Origin: Thalassia testudinum
Lineage: Eukaryota > Streptophyta > Magnoliopsida > Alismatales > Hydrocharitaceae
Assembly (NCBI GenBank): GCA_037157565.1
Contig: JAZHRO010000036.1
Span: forward strand, 134,904,501-134,968,500
Length of the DNA: 64,000 nucleotides
Direction of reading: 5' to 3'
Part shown: piece after piece, positions 33,286 to 44,807 of the stretch
How the letters are laid out: every line of letters begins with the position of its first letter
How positions within the stretch are numbered: position 1 is the first letter of the stretch
Notes under the pieces: generated by a model
What the model saw: only the letters and a program-made list of their open reading frames with translations
Databases searched by the model: none
Told to the model about the DNA's origin: nothing
Made by a program: the position numbers and the translations under genes

Positions 33286-35937
33286 TGATGAGAGCCTCAT
33301 CATGAGCCATAACTAACTCATTTTGACCTAATAAAGAAGATAAAAGCTCCTACATAACCTAGAAGAAGGCTTAACTGAAGGAACAAGTGCTCTGAGAAGA
33401 AAACATGAAATAAAGGTTAAAACTGCAATTTTACCATTGCAGTACATAAACGGGATTTCTCAGAAGCAAAACATAGGTCAAATGGTCCAAAGTGGGTTGA
33501 ATTAATCAGAAATGGGTTTATGTGCAATCTAAGAAATAAATGACACTTGGTAACCCTAAAACAGACCCGCTTAAATTAACAAGGTTCCGGTTAGAATAAA
33601 AATCAAGGAAACCCTCTAAAAATCATAGAAAAACATCCTATGGGGTTTAGAACACTTAATTTGGCCTTTGGAACCTAGTTTGACCTAGATTAGGGTCTTA
33701 GCTCTTCAATTAACCTAATTTGGGTTTTTACGCAAAATGTCCAGTCAAACGAGGTCAAATATAAAATCCAACTTCACCATTGGATTCTTTAGGGCCAAAT
33801 TAGGTTTGTACCAAAATTTGGACCTAAGGGGAGGTCATCTTGACCTACTTTGCAAGTTAGTACACCCAAATCACAAAGAGGTCCCTATCTTTTGAATATC
33901 CTTGCAGAGAGCCCCCTAGGTTCCTCGCCTTCTTTGCAAACCGGTCCTGCCGCCATTGCTAGGGCAGAACCGAGCTCCGACGAAGTTTCGAGAGAGATGG
34001 CTCTCTAATTCCTCAGAGATTCTCTCCCATAAATGGAAGGGAGATTCTCTGAGGAATTCCCTTCCTTCTAAAGCCAATCAAATTCGCTGGCGTGAACCCA
34101 ATCTCTCGTGCGAACGCACGAGAGATGTGGGTATCTTTCTTCCTTCCAACTCCGGCGAACCGGCTGACCTAATTGCGCGTCTTTCACGCACTGATAGGAG
34201 CGGCCAGCACCTATAAAACACCCCTCGGACCTGGCCACTCATCTTAAGCTTGATTTTGACGGAGATCCCCTCCAAATTTCTTCTCTCCCATCTCCGGCCA
34301 AACGACCCACAAGCTCCGGCGAACGCCTTCCCTCCTTCTCGTCACTCTGCTGCCATACCAGCAGCAGAGTCCTCTCCGCCTTTTCCTCCCGCGGCGCGCT
34401 GTACCCTGCGCGCAAGCCCCTGACCTCATCTTCGTCGCCGCTTCCTCCCCCAGGGTCTTTCTTCCCCGACGACGGCAGTCACGAGCCGTCCTCTCCGCTG
34501 CCTCCCTTCACTCCAGACAACCCCAGATACGTTCTCCATCCTCTTCTCTCTCTTTTCCCCCTGTTATCTCCCTTGATCGACCCTCGACAGACGCTAACCA
34601 CCTCCATCGTCTTCGCCTCCGACCGCACTCCGGCGAGCCGCCCACACCACTCCAGCCCTCCACACGGCTCGCCAACCACCTCGAAAGCTCCGCCTCACCT
34701 CCAGGAACACACTCCACCCTACCACTGCCACTCCAGCCCTCCACAATCACCCCCCGACCAACCCACCATCTCCGGCCACAGGTTGACCTAGGCACGCTCG
34801 CCTAGTCCGACCTGCGGCCTGCAGCACTGCCCACCGCCTTCGCAGTGCCACGGCGAAGGTCTCTATCTATTCTGATTTGGCCGAGAGGCGCGTTTTGTGT
34901 ACGACAGGATTCGAGCCGCTGCCGCCATGGACGACCTCTGATGAAGCTCCCGCGAAGCTCCAGGCACCCGGTCTTCCAGACTACAGGTGCTGCATACTAA
35001 CACAAGTGTCGCGAGGTGAACGAATCCAGCCGAGGAGCGCTAGCAGAGCCAGCAGCTGCGGGGCAATCGCACGATGAGGTTTCTGCAGGCGCGCGTGAAG
35101 GCGAGACCAGATAGTCCCACATCGTGGGATTGCAACCGTCAGGTACCATATAAGTTGTTTTTACGCTTTACTCTTATCTCCTCAGTAAGCACAGGGGTGA
35201 GGTCCCTCGCTGACCCCACCCGCCTCATCCGCGGCCTGACCACGCGGACCTGGCGGATCCGACCCGACCTAGACCTACGCACTCCTCGCGCATCACACAC
35301 CTGCAGGTGCGCCTGGTCCCGGGTACGATCCGACCCGATTGAGACTGTGGCTCTGGTAGAGCGGTTAGAGTGAATTGCTTGAGAGAGAGACACACGCGGG
35401 TAGAGGGAGAAGGGTTAGGTTTTGCTCCTGTGCAGGCAGGCTGATTGCAGGAGAAGAACTTGGCCGCTGCAGAAGAAGGAGAAGCAAGACAAAGAAGAAG
35501 AAGAAGGCAATGAAGAAAGGAGAAGCAAGACAGAAGAAGAAGAAAGAAAGAAGTCTTCGCAGGAGAAGAAGGAAAGCAGAAAGGTTAGAAGTCTTCGCAG
35601 AGAAGAAGAAGAAGGACAAGGGAAGATTGCAAAGAGATCCGAAAGGCAAAGCAGAAGAAGGAAAAGAGAAAGAAAGATCACATTTAAGACGTCTGATACA
35701 TAAATCAGACGTCTAATTCTATTTTTTTACATCTTTCTTAAAAACTCTTTGAATCAATTATATTTGCATTTAACAGTTGTATTCTTGGGTTTTACAAAGT
35801 ACTGAGTTTGCTCCCTGTGTTCGACCTCGGATACTCTAGTTGTTCGAGTAATAAAATTATTTATATTTGTTTAAACGTTTTGTCGGTTCTACTGCAACGT
35901 AATACGCCTTTAAATCCGCACAGAAACGTTGACAACA
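33286..35937 (+). repeat. 3' LTR of G, complete family-1 LTR
   Basis: 2,652 bp, tgatgagagcc to gttgacaaca. TATA box 34212-34219. Further on come a GC-rich part, an snRNA-type USE/TATA pair (35113-35154), a purine tract (35390-35680), a pair of AGACGTCT sites (35687-35694 and 35707-35714) in inverted arrangement, and the phrase gttcgacctcggatactc near 35820. The ORF pairs on both strands at 35365-35716 arise from the purine tract. Confidence 0.93.
35113..35154 (+). promoter_or_regulatory. USE plus TATA box in the G 3' LTR (snRNA-type promoter layout)
   Basis: agtcccacatcg (35113-35124) fits the plant snRNA upstream sequence element RTCCCACATCG perfectly. After exactly 24 bases comes tataag (35149-35154). 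In plant snRNA genes a spacing of about 24 bases marks RNA polymerase III promoters (U6, U3). The pair lies about 900 bp after the ordinary TATA box of the LTR. Confidence 0.65.
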
Positions 35938-37013
35938 CTAGGCTCTACATGGTTTCCCATTAATCAGGGGAGAATAAGAAGCTATTGTGATACATCTCTT
36001 CATCCCTTGGAACCATATTGGTGGGAACCTTCTCGTTTTGATGATTTCCTATAAATACGACCACGAAATTGAGTCATAAGCTCTTCTAAAATCTACCTTC
36101 CAAAGAAAAGCTTTACATTTTTTTCCTATGCCATCCCATCACCATCTCTTGGGCCACAATAAACGATTCTTGCAACGATCTCCCTGGCAGAAAAGCAGAT
36201 TGGAGTGGCATGATCAGATTCTATAGAACACCATGTAACCTGTTGGCAAGGATTTTACTTAAAATCGAATATATAGAGTTTGACAAGGTGATTGACCTGT
36301 AATCTACGAGACACTCTGCCCTAGACTTCTTTGGCAACATAAATAAGTATGACTTATTTATCCTTTCAAAACCAAAGTCCCCTTTTTCAAATTCATGAAT
36401 AACTTCCATAACCTCCTCCCTCATAACACTCCACATTTCTTTATAAAAGAAAACTTGAACTCCATTTGGGCCCGGAGATCCTTCATTATTCAGGTCCTTA
36501 ATTGCCTCCACAGCCTCCACTTCAGAGATAGGAGCCACCAACACTTTTGATTATTCCTCATTCACACAAGGAAAATTTATAGCAGCTATCTTCCATGTTC
36601 CCCTTAGAGCAGCCCTCGAAGCCTCTTTAAAATACTGTGAAGCTTCGACCCTAATCTCCTGAATGGATGTGATTCTTCTATCTTCAATTTTAATTGAACA
36701 TATTAGATTGCTTCTTCTTCTAGCAATTACTGTAAGGTGGAAGTATTTCATATTGGCATCCCCCTCCTCAAGCCACAACTACCTCGATCTCTCTCTCCAG
36801 TCCATTTCCTTTTTCAAATCTTCCTTGGCGACAACATCTTGCCAACATTTTCTCATTTCCTGTTCTTGAAAACTCAAAGCCATCATAGCTTCTTTGATAT
36901 CAAGTTGCTGCATAGCTACCAATGCCTCGGCTCTTTTCTGTTCACGAAGGGTCTGCACTACCTGTCCATACTCTTTCAGCATCACATACATGTCTGAAAG
37001 CTTAGACGCCAAT
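35938..37013 (-). pseudogene. LINE ORF2, 5' part: region before RT and N-terminal half of RT
   Basis: Minus-strand continuation of the LINE. From 37013 downward: a coiled region (36998-36780), EEGDANMKYFHLTVIARRR (36770-36710), EAVEAIKDLNNEGSPGPNGV (36520-36460), FFYKEMW, then LQSAFLPGRSLQESFIVAQE (about 36205-36145) and VDFRRAYDSISW (about 36095-36060). These are the early RT blocks of plant L1 LINEs. The endonuclease domain is missing: the copy is 5'-truncated at about 37013, as is common for LINEs. Several stops and shifts are present. Confidence 0.88.
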
Positions 37014-38857
37014 GATGTAGACACAATTATTGAGGATAAAATGCCTATTCATCCATGTTCCTAGGCTTAGATTTGCATTTCATGATATAAATATTGCATA
37101 CCATGCATCATCCTACATTTAGAGTAGTTGTGTATATTTTAGGTTAATTACATCCTTTTTATGGTCAGGAGGGAAGGAGATTTATTTCAGGGCCTTGGAA
37201 GGACGATCTGACCATACGGATCTGAACAGGATGACGATTGGAGTTTAACACCTTCAAAATTGTCTAGATCAAAATCACGTAGCATCATATGAAGTCTAAG
37301 GAAGATCAACAGCCATGGGGCAATGCAACATACATATAGGCTTCGGATGAAAAATCCAACCGTATGGATCAATCCGAAGAGACGATCACAGTTTGGTAAT
37401 GCACGAATCATCTCGATCCGAGCATCATGGCACCCTCTGCAACAGAAAGAAGATGGATGGCCTAGATGGTTTCACGTGGCGCCATCTAGGTCGCCCACAC
37501 CGGCCAGCAGCTACTAAAGGTGCCCCCTCATCATTAGAGATCTCGCACCACAGTTGTTGGATCAAGATCCAATGACTGAGGTTCCTCCGTGCTCTCAGCA
37601 TCCATGCGCTCCTAGTGACTGAAATGCAACCTTGCCTCAACGATTGAACACTTGGCTTGCAAAGACATGGCGTTGGTTCAAGACCTCACACTCCCTCTTC
37701 TATTTCACAAACAACCCTGATTTTAATCATGACCGCATGATCTTGATCATGTAGCCTCGATGAAGGATGCGGGTGAGCTGGAGGGGCGCGGTGATGATGC
37801 TTCATCCAAGATCCAACGGTTGCCCGCTTCTCCCACCAAGCGATCCCACGATGAATAGGAAAACTGGTGCAGGTGTGAACTTAAGACGTCCACTGGCATT
37901 GTCAGCCGTCTGATGCCAATCCAACGGTGTTCATGCCTCTCTTCGACACCAACCGTATTCGCCTTCAAAGGGCACGATCAGCGGGCTCGCCTAAGCCATC
38001 GATCAAGCATCCAACGGCTACACCTCCTCCAGCAGACTCCAATGGGGAAATAGCACATGTGCCAGCAAGCTTTAGCGACATTTGGGGACGTTGGTTTGCG
38101 TGGATCTTCAGCGGTGCATTTGATGTCACTATAGCCCGTAGATGGATTTTCTCCTCTTCCCTTCATTATAAAAGGATCCCTACACCTCCCCTTCCTCTTC
38201 ATCTCTTCCTTTCTTCTCCTCACCACCTCCAAGGCTTTAGAGAGAGCTTGTCCCAAGCCTGGGATGCTCCTCTAGAGTAGAATTAAATATTTTTCCCTCC
38301 CCTCACCCCATTCATGGAGCATCCCGCAGTCATCTTCTCACCTACTTTGGGAAGTAGATCCTCACCGCGACATCGTCCTGCCCTGACCTCCATCCTCCAG
38401 CTTCGTCCTCGTTCATCCTGCTCCTCACCACCTTCCTCCAAGCAACATCAGAGCGAGTCGTCCTCCAAACGATAGTCAAGGGGTATTTCTCTTACCTATC
38501 TCTATCTTTATTACTTTCATAGTACAGTTTTCCCACTCTCCTAGTTGTAATAAACATTTGATTATAAAATACATGATTGTTTCTCTCTTTCTCTATCTCC
38601 ATTTTTTTTATTTTGCAAGTAGATTAGCTAGAATTCATCAATCTGATCTCCTGCCTTATTAAAATACCAAAAAAAAAGATAAAAATGACAAAAACAAATA
38701 AAAAGCGAAACGTGGATTTTTCAAACCAAACGACGCCTCCCTGTGTTCGACCCGGGACTCCCTTGGAGTTTCGGTTAAAAATTGTATTTGATAACGTGTT
38801 TTGCAAACTATGATGACAAGTTCTCCCTAATTTTTCTTTGCCAAAACACATTCATCA
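37014..38857 (+). mobile_element. 5' LTR of element D (family-2 LTR, plus orientation)
   Basis: 1,844 bp from tgatgtagacac to cattcatca. It is homologous to the minus-strand LTRs of H (43270-44807 and 49144-50679): same start, 'cctattcatccatgttcctagg' region, and 'gttcgacccgggactc' phrase near the end (38746). TATA box tataaaag at 38167-38174. It is followed by a primer site, so it is a 5' LTR. ORFs at 37187-38280 on both strands are unsupported. Confidence 0.85.
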
Positions 38858-38860
38858 TTT

Positions 38861-38878
38861 TGGTGTCATTGCCGGGGA
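38861..38878 (+). promoter_or_regulatory. Primer binding site, tRNA-Asp type (element D)
   Basis: tggtgtcattgccgggga matches the complement of plant tRNA-Asp 3' end except at three positions; it lies three bases after the LTR. Confidence 0.88.
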
Positions 38879-40090
38879 GGCAACACTCTTTGGTTTTTCT
38901 CACACTTTCCCGCATTACTTACATATTTTTTTCTAACCTATCTTTCTTCTTCGATTTATTGTCTTGCAGGAACCTGATCGAGGAGTCGAAGGAGGTAGAT
39001 TGTAATAAATTGCAGGTAGAGACATTTGTTAGTTTCCCCCCACTTCCCCACCCACTAGATCATTTTGCCACCTTAATAATCAAGACCTAATCTACTTAGG
39101 CATTTTCACGAACCCTAGGATAGAAATTGTTTATCTTGTTTTTCACTTCACCTCATCTCACCCTTCTGCATATATGAAAAAATAAAAAAAATATATTGTT
39201 ATCTTGTGGGATTTAACTGAAAGCTACACACTTAATACCCACAACTCTCATCCTAAGGCACATAATCACTTTGATTCTACCACTTAACCAACATCTGACT
39301 TGTGGATCCAGTACACCTTAATTCAATACACACATAAGTGAGTAGAAATCTGATTAGGTTAAGACGTTTTGTGTGCCTTAATCAAGTGGTACAACAGGCC
39401 GATTAATTGAGCTGTTTAGGCTGCACCACTTAAGATAAAAGCGATCCATCAAGTAGCTTGCCACTTAGGGTTGAACTTTTGGCCTGAACTAGGCACTCCA
39501 CATTAGTTTTTGATTTTTAAAGGAATATATCATCACCAGTGCTTTCAAAACTTGGAGCGTTCTACTAACCTGATTGAACGAACCTAAAGATTAAACCCTA
39601 AAAGCTACTAAACAAGGTTAAACCCTAAAAGGCACATCATCAAATAACCTTATTTGCAAATCCTAGTTGTGCACGCACACACATTTGAATTGACCATTAA
39701 GGGCACAACCCATTTAAATGACCCATCACATTCTAAGAGCATGATCATTCCAAGCCTAACTAAAATTGAGTAGACATTGGCCTTAAGGATTGATTCACTC
39801 TTTGGGGCTCATATTCAGATTTTTTTCGATTAATCTACTTCTACTGGTCCATCTGATGTCTAGCTAGGGGAGTAGCATCAAACGATTGCAGCTGGGGGGT
39901 ACACTAGGAACCAGAGGTGCAAGCCAAAGGAAGAACCTTCTCCCTAGCCCCTCCCTCTAACTGGTTGGATTGGTTGGATAGAAGTAGACTAAATTGTTTA
40001 TAATCATAGGATGGGTCCTGAGAGTCTGTAGGTCTATAGGCTACCCACATAAGGATAGGTTTGGTTGATTGTACTGTAGGGCATCTTTTC
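38879..40090 (+). other. Untranslated leader of element D
   Basis: Non-coding and homologous in order to the H leader on the other strand (47961-49122): gcaccacttaag, 'ttaaaccctaaaagctacta', 'ggcacaaccca', 'gaaccttctccc'. The minus-strand ORF 39904-40149 has no support. Confidence 0.75.
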
Positions 40091-40406
40091 TCTTCTGATT
40101 TTCCTCCTACTCCACAATGTATCCTTTCACATCTTTCATACATTTCCAATCCTACCCTCCTACCAACACGTATCCTTAAGATGATTACTATCCCGACTCG
40201 ACTTGTGATTACCCATCTACTAGTAGGGATAACTTTTATTAGAAATATGAATCCGAGCCTCAGTGTCTAGGGCCTAACCCTAGACAACAAGACTATGATT
40301 ACTATCCTTCCCACACCTACAATGATTATAGATCTCCACCCTTTGATGATCAACCTAACCCAATCTACAATCAGAAAGGATATGATGATTATAACACCTA
40401 CCCTCC
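40091..40406 (+). pseudogene. Orphan ORF of element D, N-terminal Tyr/Asp/Pro-rich part
   Basis: From about 40178 the frame gives DDYYPDSTCDYPSTSRDNF, then with stops QQDYDYYPSHTYNDYRSPPF and DDQPNPIYNQKGYDDYNTYPP. Element H encodes nearly the same string. It is cut at 40406 by an LTR insertion and resumes at 51205. I recognise no domain. Confidence 0.75.
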
Positions 40407-43148
40407 TGATGATAACATCATCATTAGCCATATCTAGCTTTACTTAGTCATATTCCATCATTAAATGCTCCTCCATAACTGCAAGAAGACAGTAATTCAT
40501 TGCACATCCTTTCTAAGAGAATAACAAGAAACCAGGGTTAAAACTATAACTTTGCCATCATATCATGAATGCAGAATAACTGTGGATTTCTCTAGGGGTT
40601 AATTAAGTGTCAAATGATCTTAAATGTCTAATAAGTAGGTCCGTGCAAATAGAAATGGGTTTTCAGGTATTTCAGGAATTAAATGACATCTGAAATCCTA
40701 AAAACAAACCTGCTTAATCTACTGAGGTCTTGGTCAGGATAAAATTCACCCAAATCCTCTCAAATTCATAGAAAAATATTCTCTAAAGTTTGATACCTTC
40801 AATTTGACCATCAGAACTCATCTTGACCTAAAACAGAGCCACAGATAAACTATTACCCTAATTTGGGATTTTGCATAAATTACCCATGAAAACTTGGTCA
40901 TGACCAAAATCCAACTTCTCCATTGGATTCTTTAGGTCCAAGTTATTTTTGTATCAAACTTGGGCCCAATCTGAGATTATTTTGACCTAGTTTGCATTTT
41001 GGTCCAAGTCTGATTTTCTTGATCTCAAATGGGCCCTCAGCTTTCGAATGTCTTACACAAAACCCCCCAACTTTATCATCTTCTTCTTCAAAAAGGTCCC
41101 CACTGCACATAACTCCTAATCCTAATGCTCCAGCGACAATCAATCAAGGATTTCTCCTTGATTGATTGTTGAAACTTCCTCAAATTTGAACCAGAGATCC
41201 CTCTTGAAATCCTCTTCCAATCAGACCGAATCTTGAGCTTCAACTCTTTCTAAGTCTCTCATGCAAACGCATGAGAGATTTGGGTTTCCAACTCCGACAA
41301 ACCTTCAAAGTTCAAAAGCTTGATTCCTAAGATTAAACCGACTCCCTGAGGCCTATATAAGGATCCCCATGGCAAACCGTTTTCCTCATGCTCGCTTTTG
41401 GCCAGAAATCCCCCTCCTTCCTGCCTCCTCTCTGGCCGAAAGATTCCATGACGTTCGACGATCTTCTCTGACTTCCCTCGTCGTCCATACGCAATACCAG
41501 CGACGGATTTTTCATTCTCCCCCTTGTCCGCATCGTGCCATACCAGCAGGCACCTCAATTCCCCTCGTCGTTGCCACTTCTACCCCATCGGAGAGTTCTT
41601 TTTCTCTGACGTCGATGTACCCCCGACAAGGAGATCTCCCCCCTTTCATCCATTAGTTTAGGAGTAGTTTAGTTCGCTTAGACTCTTAGGTTAATTCTCC
41701 CCCTCTTAACTCTTGTTCCAACCCCTCGACTACACCATCCACCACCTTCGTCTCCACCTCCGGCAACCCCTCCAGTGAGGACTTCTGCATGCTACACACC
41801 TCCATCCTCCTCACCGACACACCCATAACCTCCGTCGTACTCCACTCATCAAAAGCCTTCAATCTATTTGCCTTCCCATCCACCCAAAACACCCACTGAA
41901 CAAACCCACCGTCACGCTCCTCCTCCAACCTCCACAGACCACGACACACCTCCACAAGTCAAAAAATCACTACCAATGTACTCCACTCCATACGACGAAG
42001 CTCCTGAGTTGGTTTAATGTGGCCGAGAGGCCTTCTCTTGAATTTTAGGTCATGCCATGCACCTCTGCCGCCGTCACCATCTCCAGCCTTGTTCTTCGAG
42101 TTTGAGACCACGCACGCTCTAGGTGCTATCTCCAGGTGATGCGGGTTACTCCTAAGAATGCATCAGGGCTTCCAATTTGGAGCATCGCGCACTCCTTCAA
42201 TCGCAATTTGAGAAGCCGTTGCTGGCAGACACACGTGAAGGGAGTGGGACATTTAGTCCCACATCATGAACCACCGAGCTGGAGCTGTGGAATAAATTGA
42301 AAAAGTGAATAAGGCTATTTGCCTTAAGACACTTGGGGGGTGAGGTCCCCCATGCACCCCTTTACGCCTCGCTCGTGACACCTCCACACAAGCCTGGCTC
42401 ATATCCAATTACCCACCTAAGCCTCACACCTTGGCTGCTACCCATTGCAAGCAGCCCTGGTTCCAGGTGCTCTTATGCCTGATTACCCAAATGCCCGATT
42501 GTCTCTTGAGAAAGAGAAGGAAGGGAGAGAGAAAGAGAGAGAGTGCAGGGTTAGGGGGGTTTTGCTCTTGCAGGCACTTGTGCGACACCTAGTTGTGAGA
42601 AGAGGAAAAGAGACAGACCCAAAGAAAGGAAGGAAAAAAGAAGGAAGAAAAGAGGCAAGGCATAAGAAGAGGAGGACCGTAGAGAAAGAAGAGAAAGAAG
42701 AGAAGCCAAGGAAGAGCTAAGGCAGAGAAAGAAAGAAGAAGAAGAGAAGTTGAGAAAGGAAGAAGAGAAAGAGAATCAAAGAAGACCAAGTGCCCGTGCA
42801 TTATAGCATTTGAATGTTTAAGACATCTGATTCATTGTTTATTCATTTGATTCTATTTGAGTAATTGCTATATATGTGTTAGGCTAATAATTGGTCATCC
42901 AAATCACCATTATTTTGTCTAGAATTCTTTTTATCTCCGCATATACTCATGTTATCCATTGCATATTAGTTTTTCAGTAATTAATTGTGCTCATTTATAT
43001 TATCTATTGAGATTAGTGCATGAACGACCTCAGACTTCATTTCTAACATTCTGAGCTTATAAATTTTATTTGTTGTTCAATTTATTATGGATTTCAAACT
43101 ACGATGACAATACTTTAATTTAAATCCCCGATAAATCGCTTCACAACA
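40407..43148 (+). mobile_element. LTR-a: complete family-1 LTR inserted in element D
   Basis: 2,742 bp, tgatgataac to cttcacaaca. TATA box tatataa at 41354-41360, USE/A-T pair at 42255-42298, purine tract 42485-42790. It lies next to a partial LTR-b (43149-43269 and 50685-51204). The pair together is flanked by cctcc at 40402-40406 and 51205-51209, a perfect target duplication. It is therefore the 5' LTR of an element whose whole internal region and the first part of the 3' LTR are deleted. ORFs at 41259-42720 are not supported. Confidence 0.85.
42255..42298 (+). promoter_or_regulatory. USE plus A/T box in LTR-a
   Basis: agtcccacatca (42255-42266) differs from the snRNA upstream element at the last base. 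aataaatt follows after exactly 24 bases (42291-42298). Confidence 0.55.
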
Positions 43149-43269
43149 TTTAAATCCCCGAATACCCATTTACTCGAGCATTTGACCAGACATTGAGAAG
43201 GAGAAAAGGGGAAGGAAAGAGAAAGAGCATGGGGGAAAGGGGGGTTTCATTCTTCTATGCATTGGCTAA
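43149..43269 (+). repeat. LTR-b, left fragment (middle of a family-1 LTR)
   Basis: aaatccccgaatacccattt and the following purine tract and ggggggtttcattcttc match the middle of LTR-a (42460-42580) and of the solo LTR. It starts directly after the end of LTR-a and is cut at 43269 by element H. Confidence 0.7.
43265..43269. repeat. Target-site duplication of element H (gctaa)
   Basis: gctaa at 43265-43269 recurs exactly at 50680-50684, flanking H in LTR-b sequence. Confidence 0.92.
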
Positions 43270-44807
43270 TGATCGCACGTGTTTCACGAGTTTGAAATCA
43301 GGGTTACAAGTAACCTATCATCGTAGCTCGCAAAACATGTCTATCAGATAAAATTTATAATTGAAACTCGAAAAGTGAGTCTCAGGTCGAACACGTGGAG
43401 GCGAACGTTTGGTTTTATAAAAATTTGTGCATTTTTATCTTTTCTAATTTTTTTTGTATTTTTATCAAGTAAGAGATTAGGTCGATAAAAACTTTATCTA
43501 CTTGTGAAAATATAAGAGAGAGAGGGAGAAAGAGAGAGAGAGAAACAATCATCTATTTATCAAGAATTGTTTGTTACAACTATGAAAGCGAAAAATCTAC
43601 ACTACGAAAGTGTAAAAAGATAGAATGAGGTGAGAGAAATCCCCTCGACGGTTGCTCAGAGGATGACTCGCTCTGACGTCGCCTGGAGGAAGGTGGTGAG
43701 GAGTGGGATGAAGGAGGATAGAGCCGGAGGACAGAGGATGGGGCAGGATGACATCGCGGCAAGGATCTTCTTCCTGAAGGGAGGTGAGAGGACAGCCACG
43801 GGATGCTCCACAAATGGGGATGAGGGGAGGGAAAACTATTTGGTTCTACTCTGGAGGAGCATCCTAGGCTTGGGATAAGCTCTCTCTAGAGCCTTGGAGG
43901 TGGTGAGAGGATGAAAGGAAGAGATGGTTTGGAATGGTGGTGGGTACGTCCTTTTATAGTAGAGGAGGAAGAATAAATTTGCATCTGGGTCATTACTGAC
44001 GTCCATAAATGTCGCTGCAACTGTCGCTGAAGATCCGCCCTTCAATTCCTCCTGCTGGTGCACGCAGGCCATTAGTGATAGCTGCAAGCGTCACTAAAGG
44101 TGCTTGTCATTGAAGATCAACGCCAGCCCCGCTGGTGCACACATCGCGTGCTGCATGCTTTACACTCCCTTGCTCCCTTTGCCGTGCGCGTGCATGCCCT
44201 GGCATGCGTTGTGCTACTACGGTGTGGGGCTACGCTGTGCGCGATGCATTGTTGCGGCTGTGGTTGTGCACCATGCACTGCGCATGGCTGCGACTGTGCT
44301 CGTGTATGCTGCTGGCCGGCGTTGGGTGTCCTGGATGGTGCCACATGGAGCCATATGGGCCGTCCATTCTTCTTTCTTTTGTAGATGGTGCCATAGTGCT
44401 CAGCTCGTGATGATTCATCGCTGCTGGACTGTGATCATCTCTTCGGATCCATCCGTATGGTCGGATTTTGCATCCGAAACCCATATGGATGTTGCATTGC
44501 CCCCTGGCCATTGATCTTCCTCGGACTTCATACGATGCTATGGTTCTCCAATATAGACGATTTTAGAGGCGTTAGACTTCGATCATCGTCTTAATCAAAT
44601 TCGTACGGCCCGATAATCCATTCGAGGCCCTGAAATAAGTCTTCTTCTTTCCTGACCATAGAAAGGACCTAATTAACCTAAAATATATACAACTACTCTA
44701 AATGCACAATGATGCATGTTATGCAATATTTATAATATGAAATGCAAATCTAAGCCTAGGAACATGCATGAATAGACATTTTAACGTAAATAGATATGTC
44801 TATATCG
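43270..44807 (-). repeat. 3' LTR of H
   Basis: 1,538 bp. Forward it runs tgatcgcacgtgtttc to gtctatatcg; the last base should be a, as in the other copy. TATA box on the minus strand within forward ccttttatagtagagg near 43950. A GA-rich microsatellite lies at 43514-43542. ORFs at 43580-44514 are shadows in a C/G-rich part. Confidence 0.9.

Larger units (their letters stand above)
27815..35937 (+). mobile_element. Element G: young Athila-like gypsy element with pol but no gag, inserted in the LINE
   Basis: 8.1 kb between perfect 5-bp target duplications. Parts: truncated 5' LTR (27815-28907), a 22-base scrap of leader, pol from the protease/RT linker to the integrase end (about 28930-31690), a long 3' non-coding region (31691-33285), and a full 3' LTR (33286-35937). 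The 1,093-bp overlap of the two LTRs aligns without gaps and differs at about 14 positions by eye (about 1.3%), so insertion is recent. Two deletions removed the end of the 5' LTR with the primer site, and gag with protease. Confidence 0.92.

Noticed and set aside
35341..35380. tRNA-like phrase (gctctggtagagcggttagag)
   Set aside because: Resembles a D-arm only; no T-arm GTTCGAATCC or acceptor stem at the right distance.
35365..35716. Four ORFs of 88-113 codons on both strands
   Set aside because: Products of a purine tract (Lys/Arg/Glu on plus, Ser/Leu/Phe on minus) in an LTR.
37660..37700. Possible SINE B box (ggttcaagacc) in the D LTR
   Set aside because: No matching A box at usual spacing and no SINE tail; homologous LTR context explains the sequence.
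43149..43269. An independent small element
   Set aside because: The sequence continues at 50685 across the H insertion and matches the middle of a family-1 LTR; the outer cctcc duplication explains both parts.
44100..44514. Five overlapping ORFs, Cys/His/Ala-rich
   Set aside because: GC-rich part of the H 3' LTR. The 5' LTR copy (49995-50469) has similar but differently broken frames, so there is no coding constraint.
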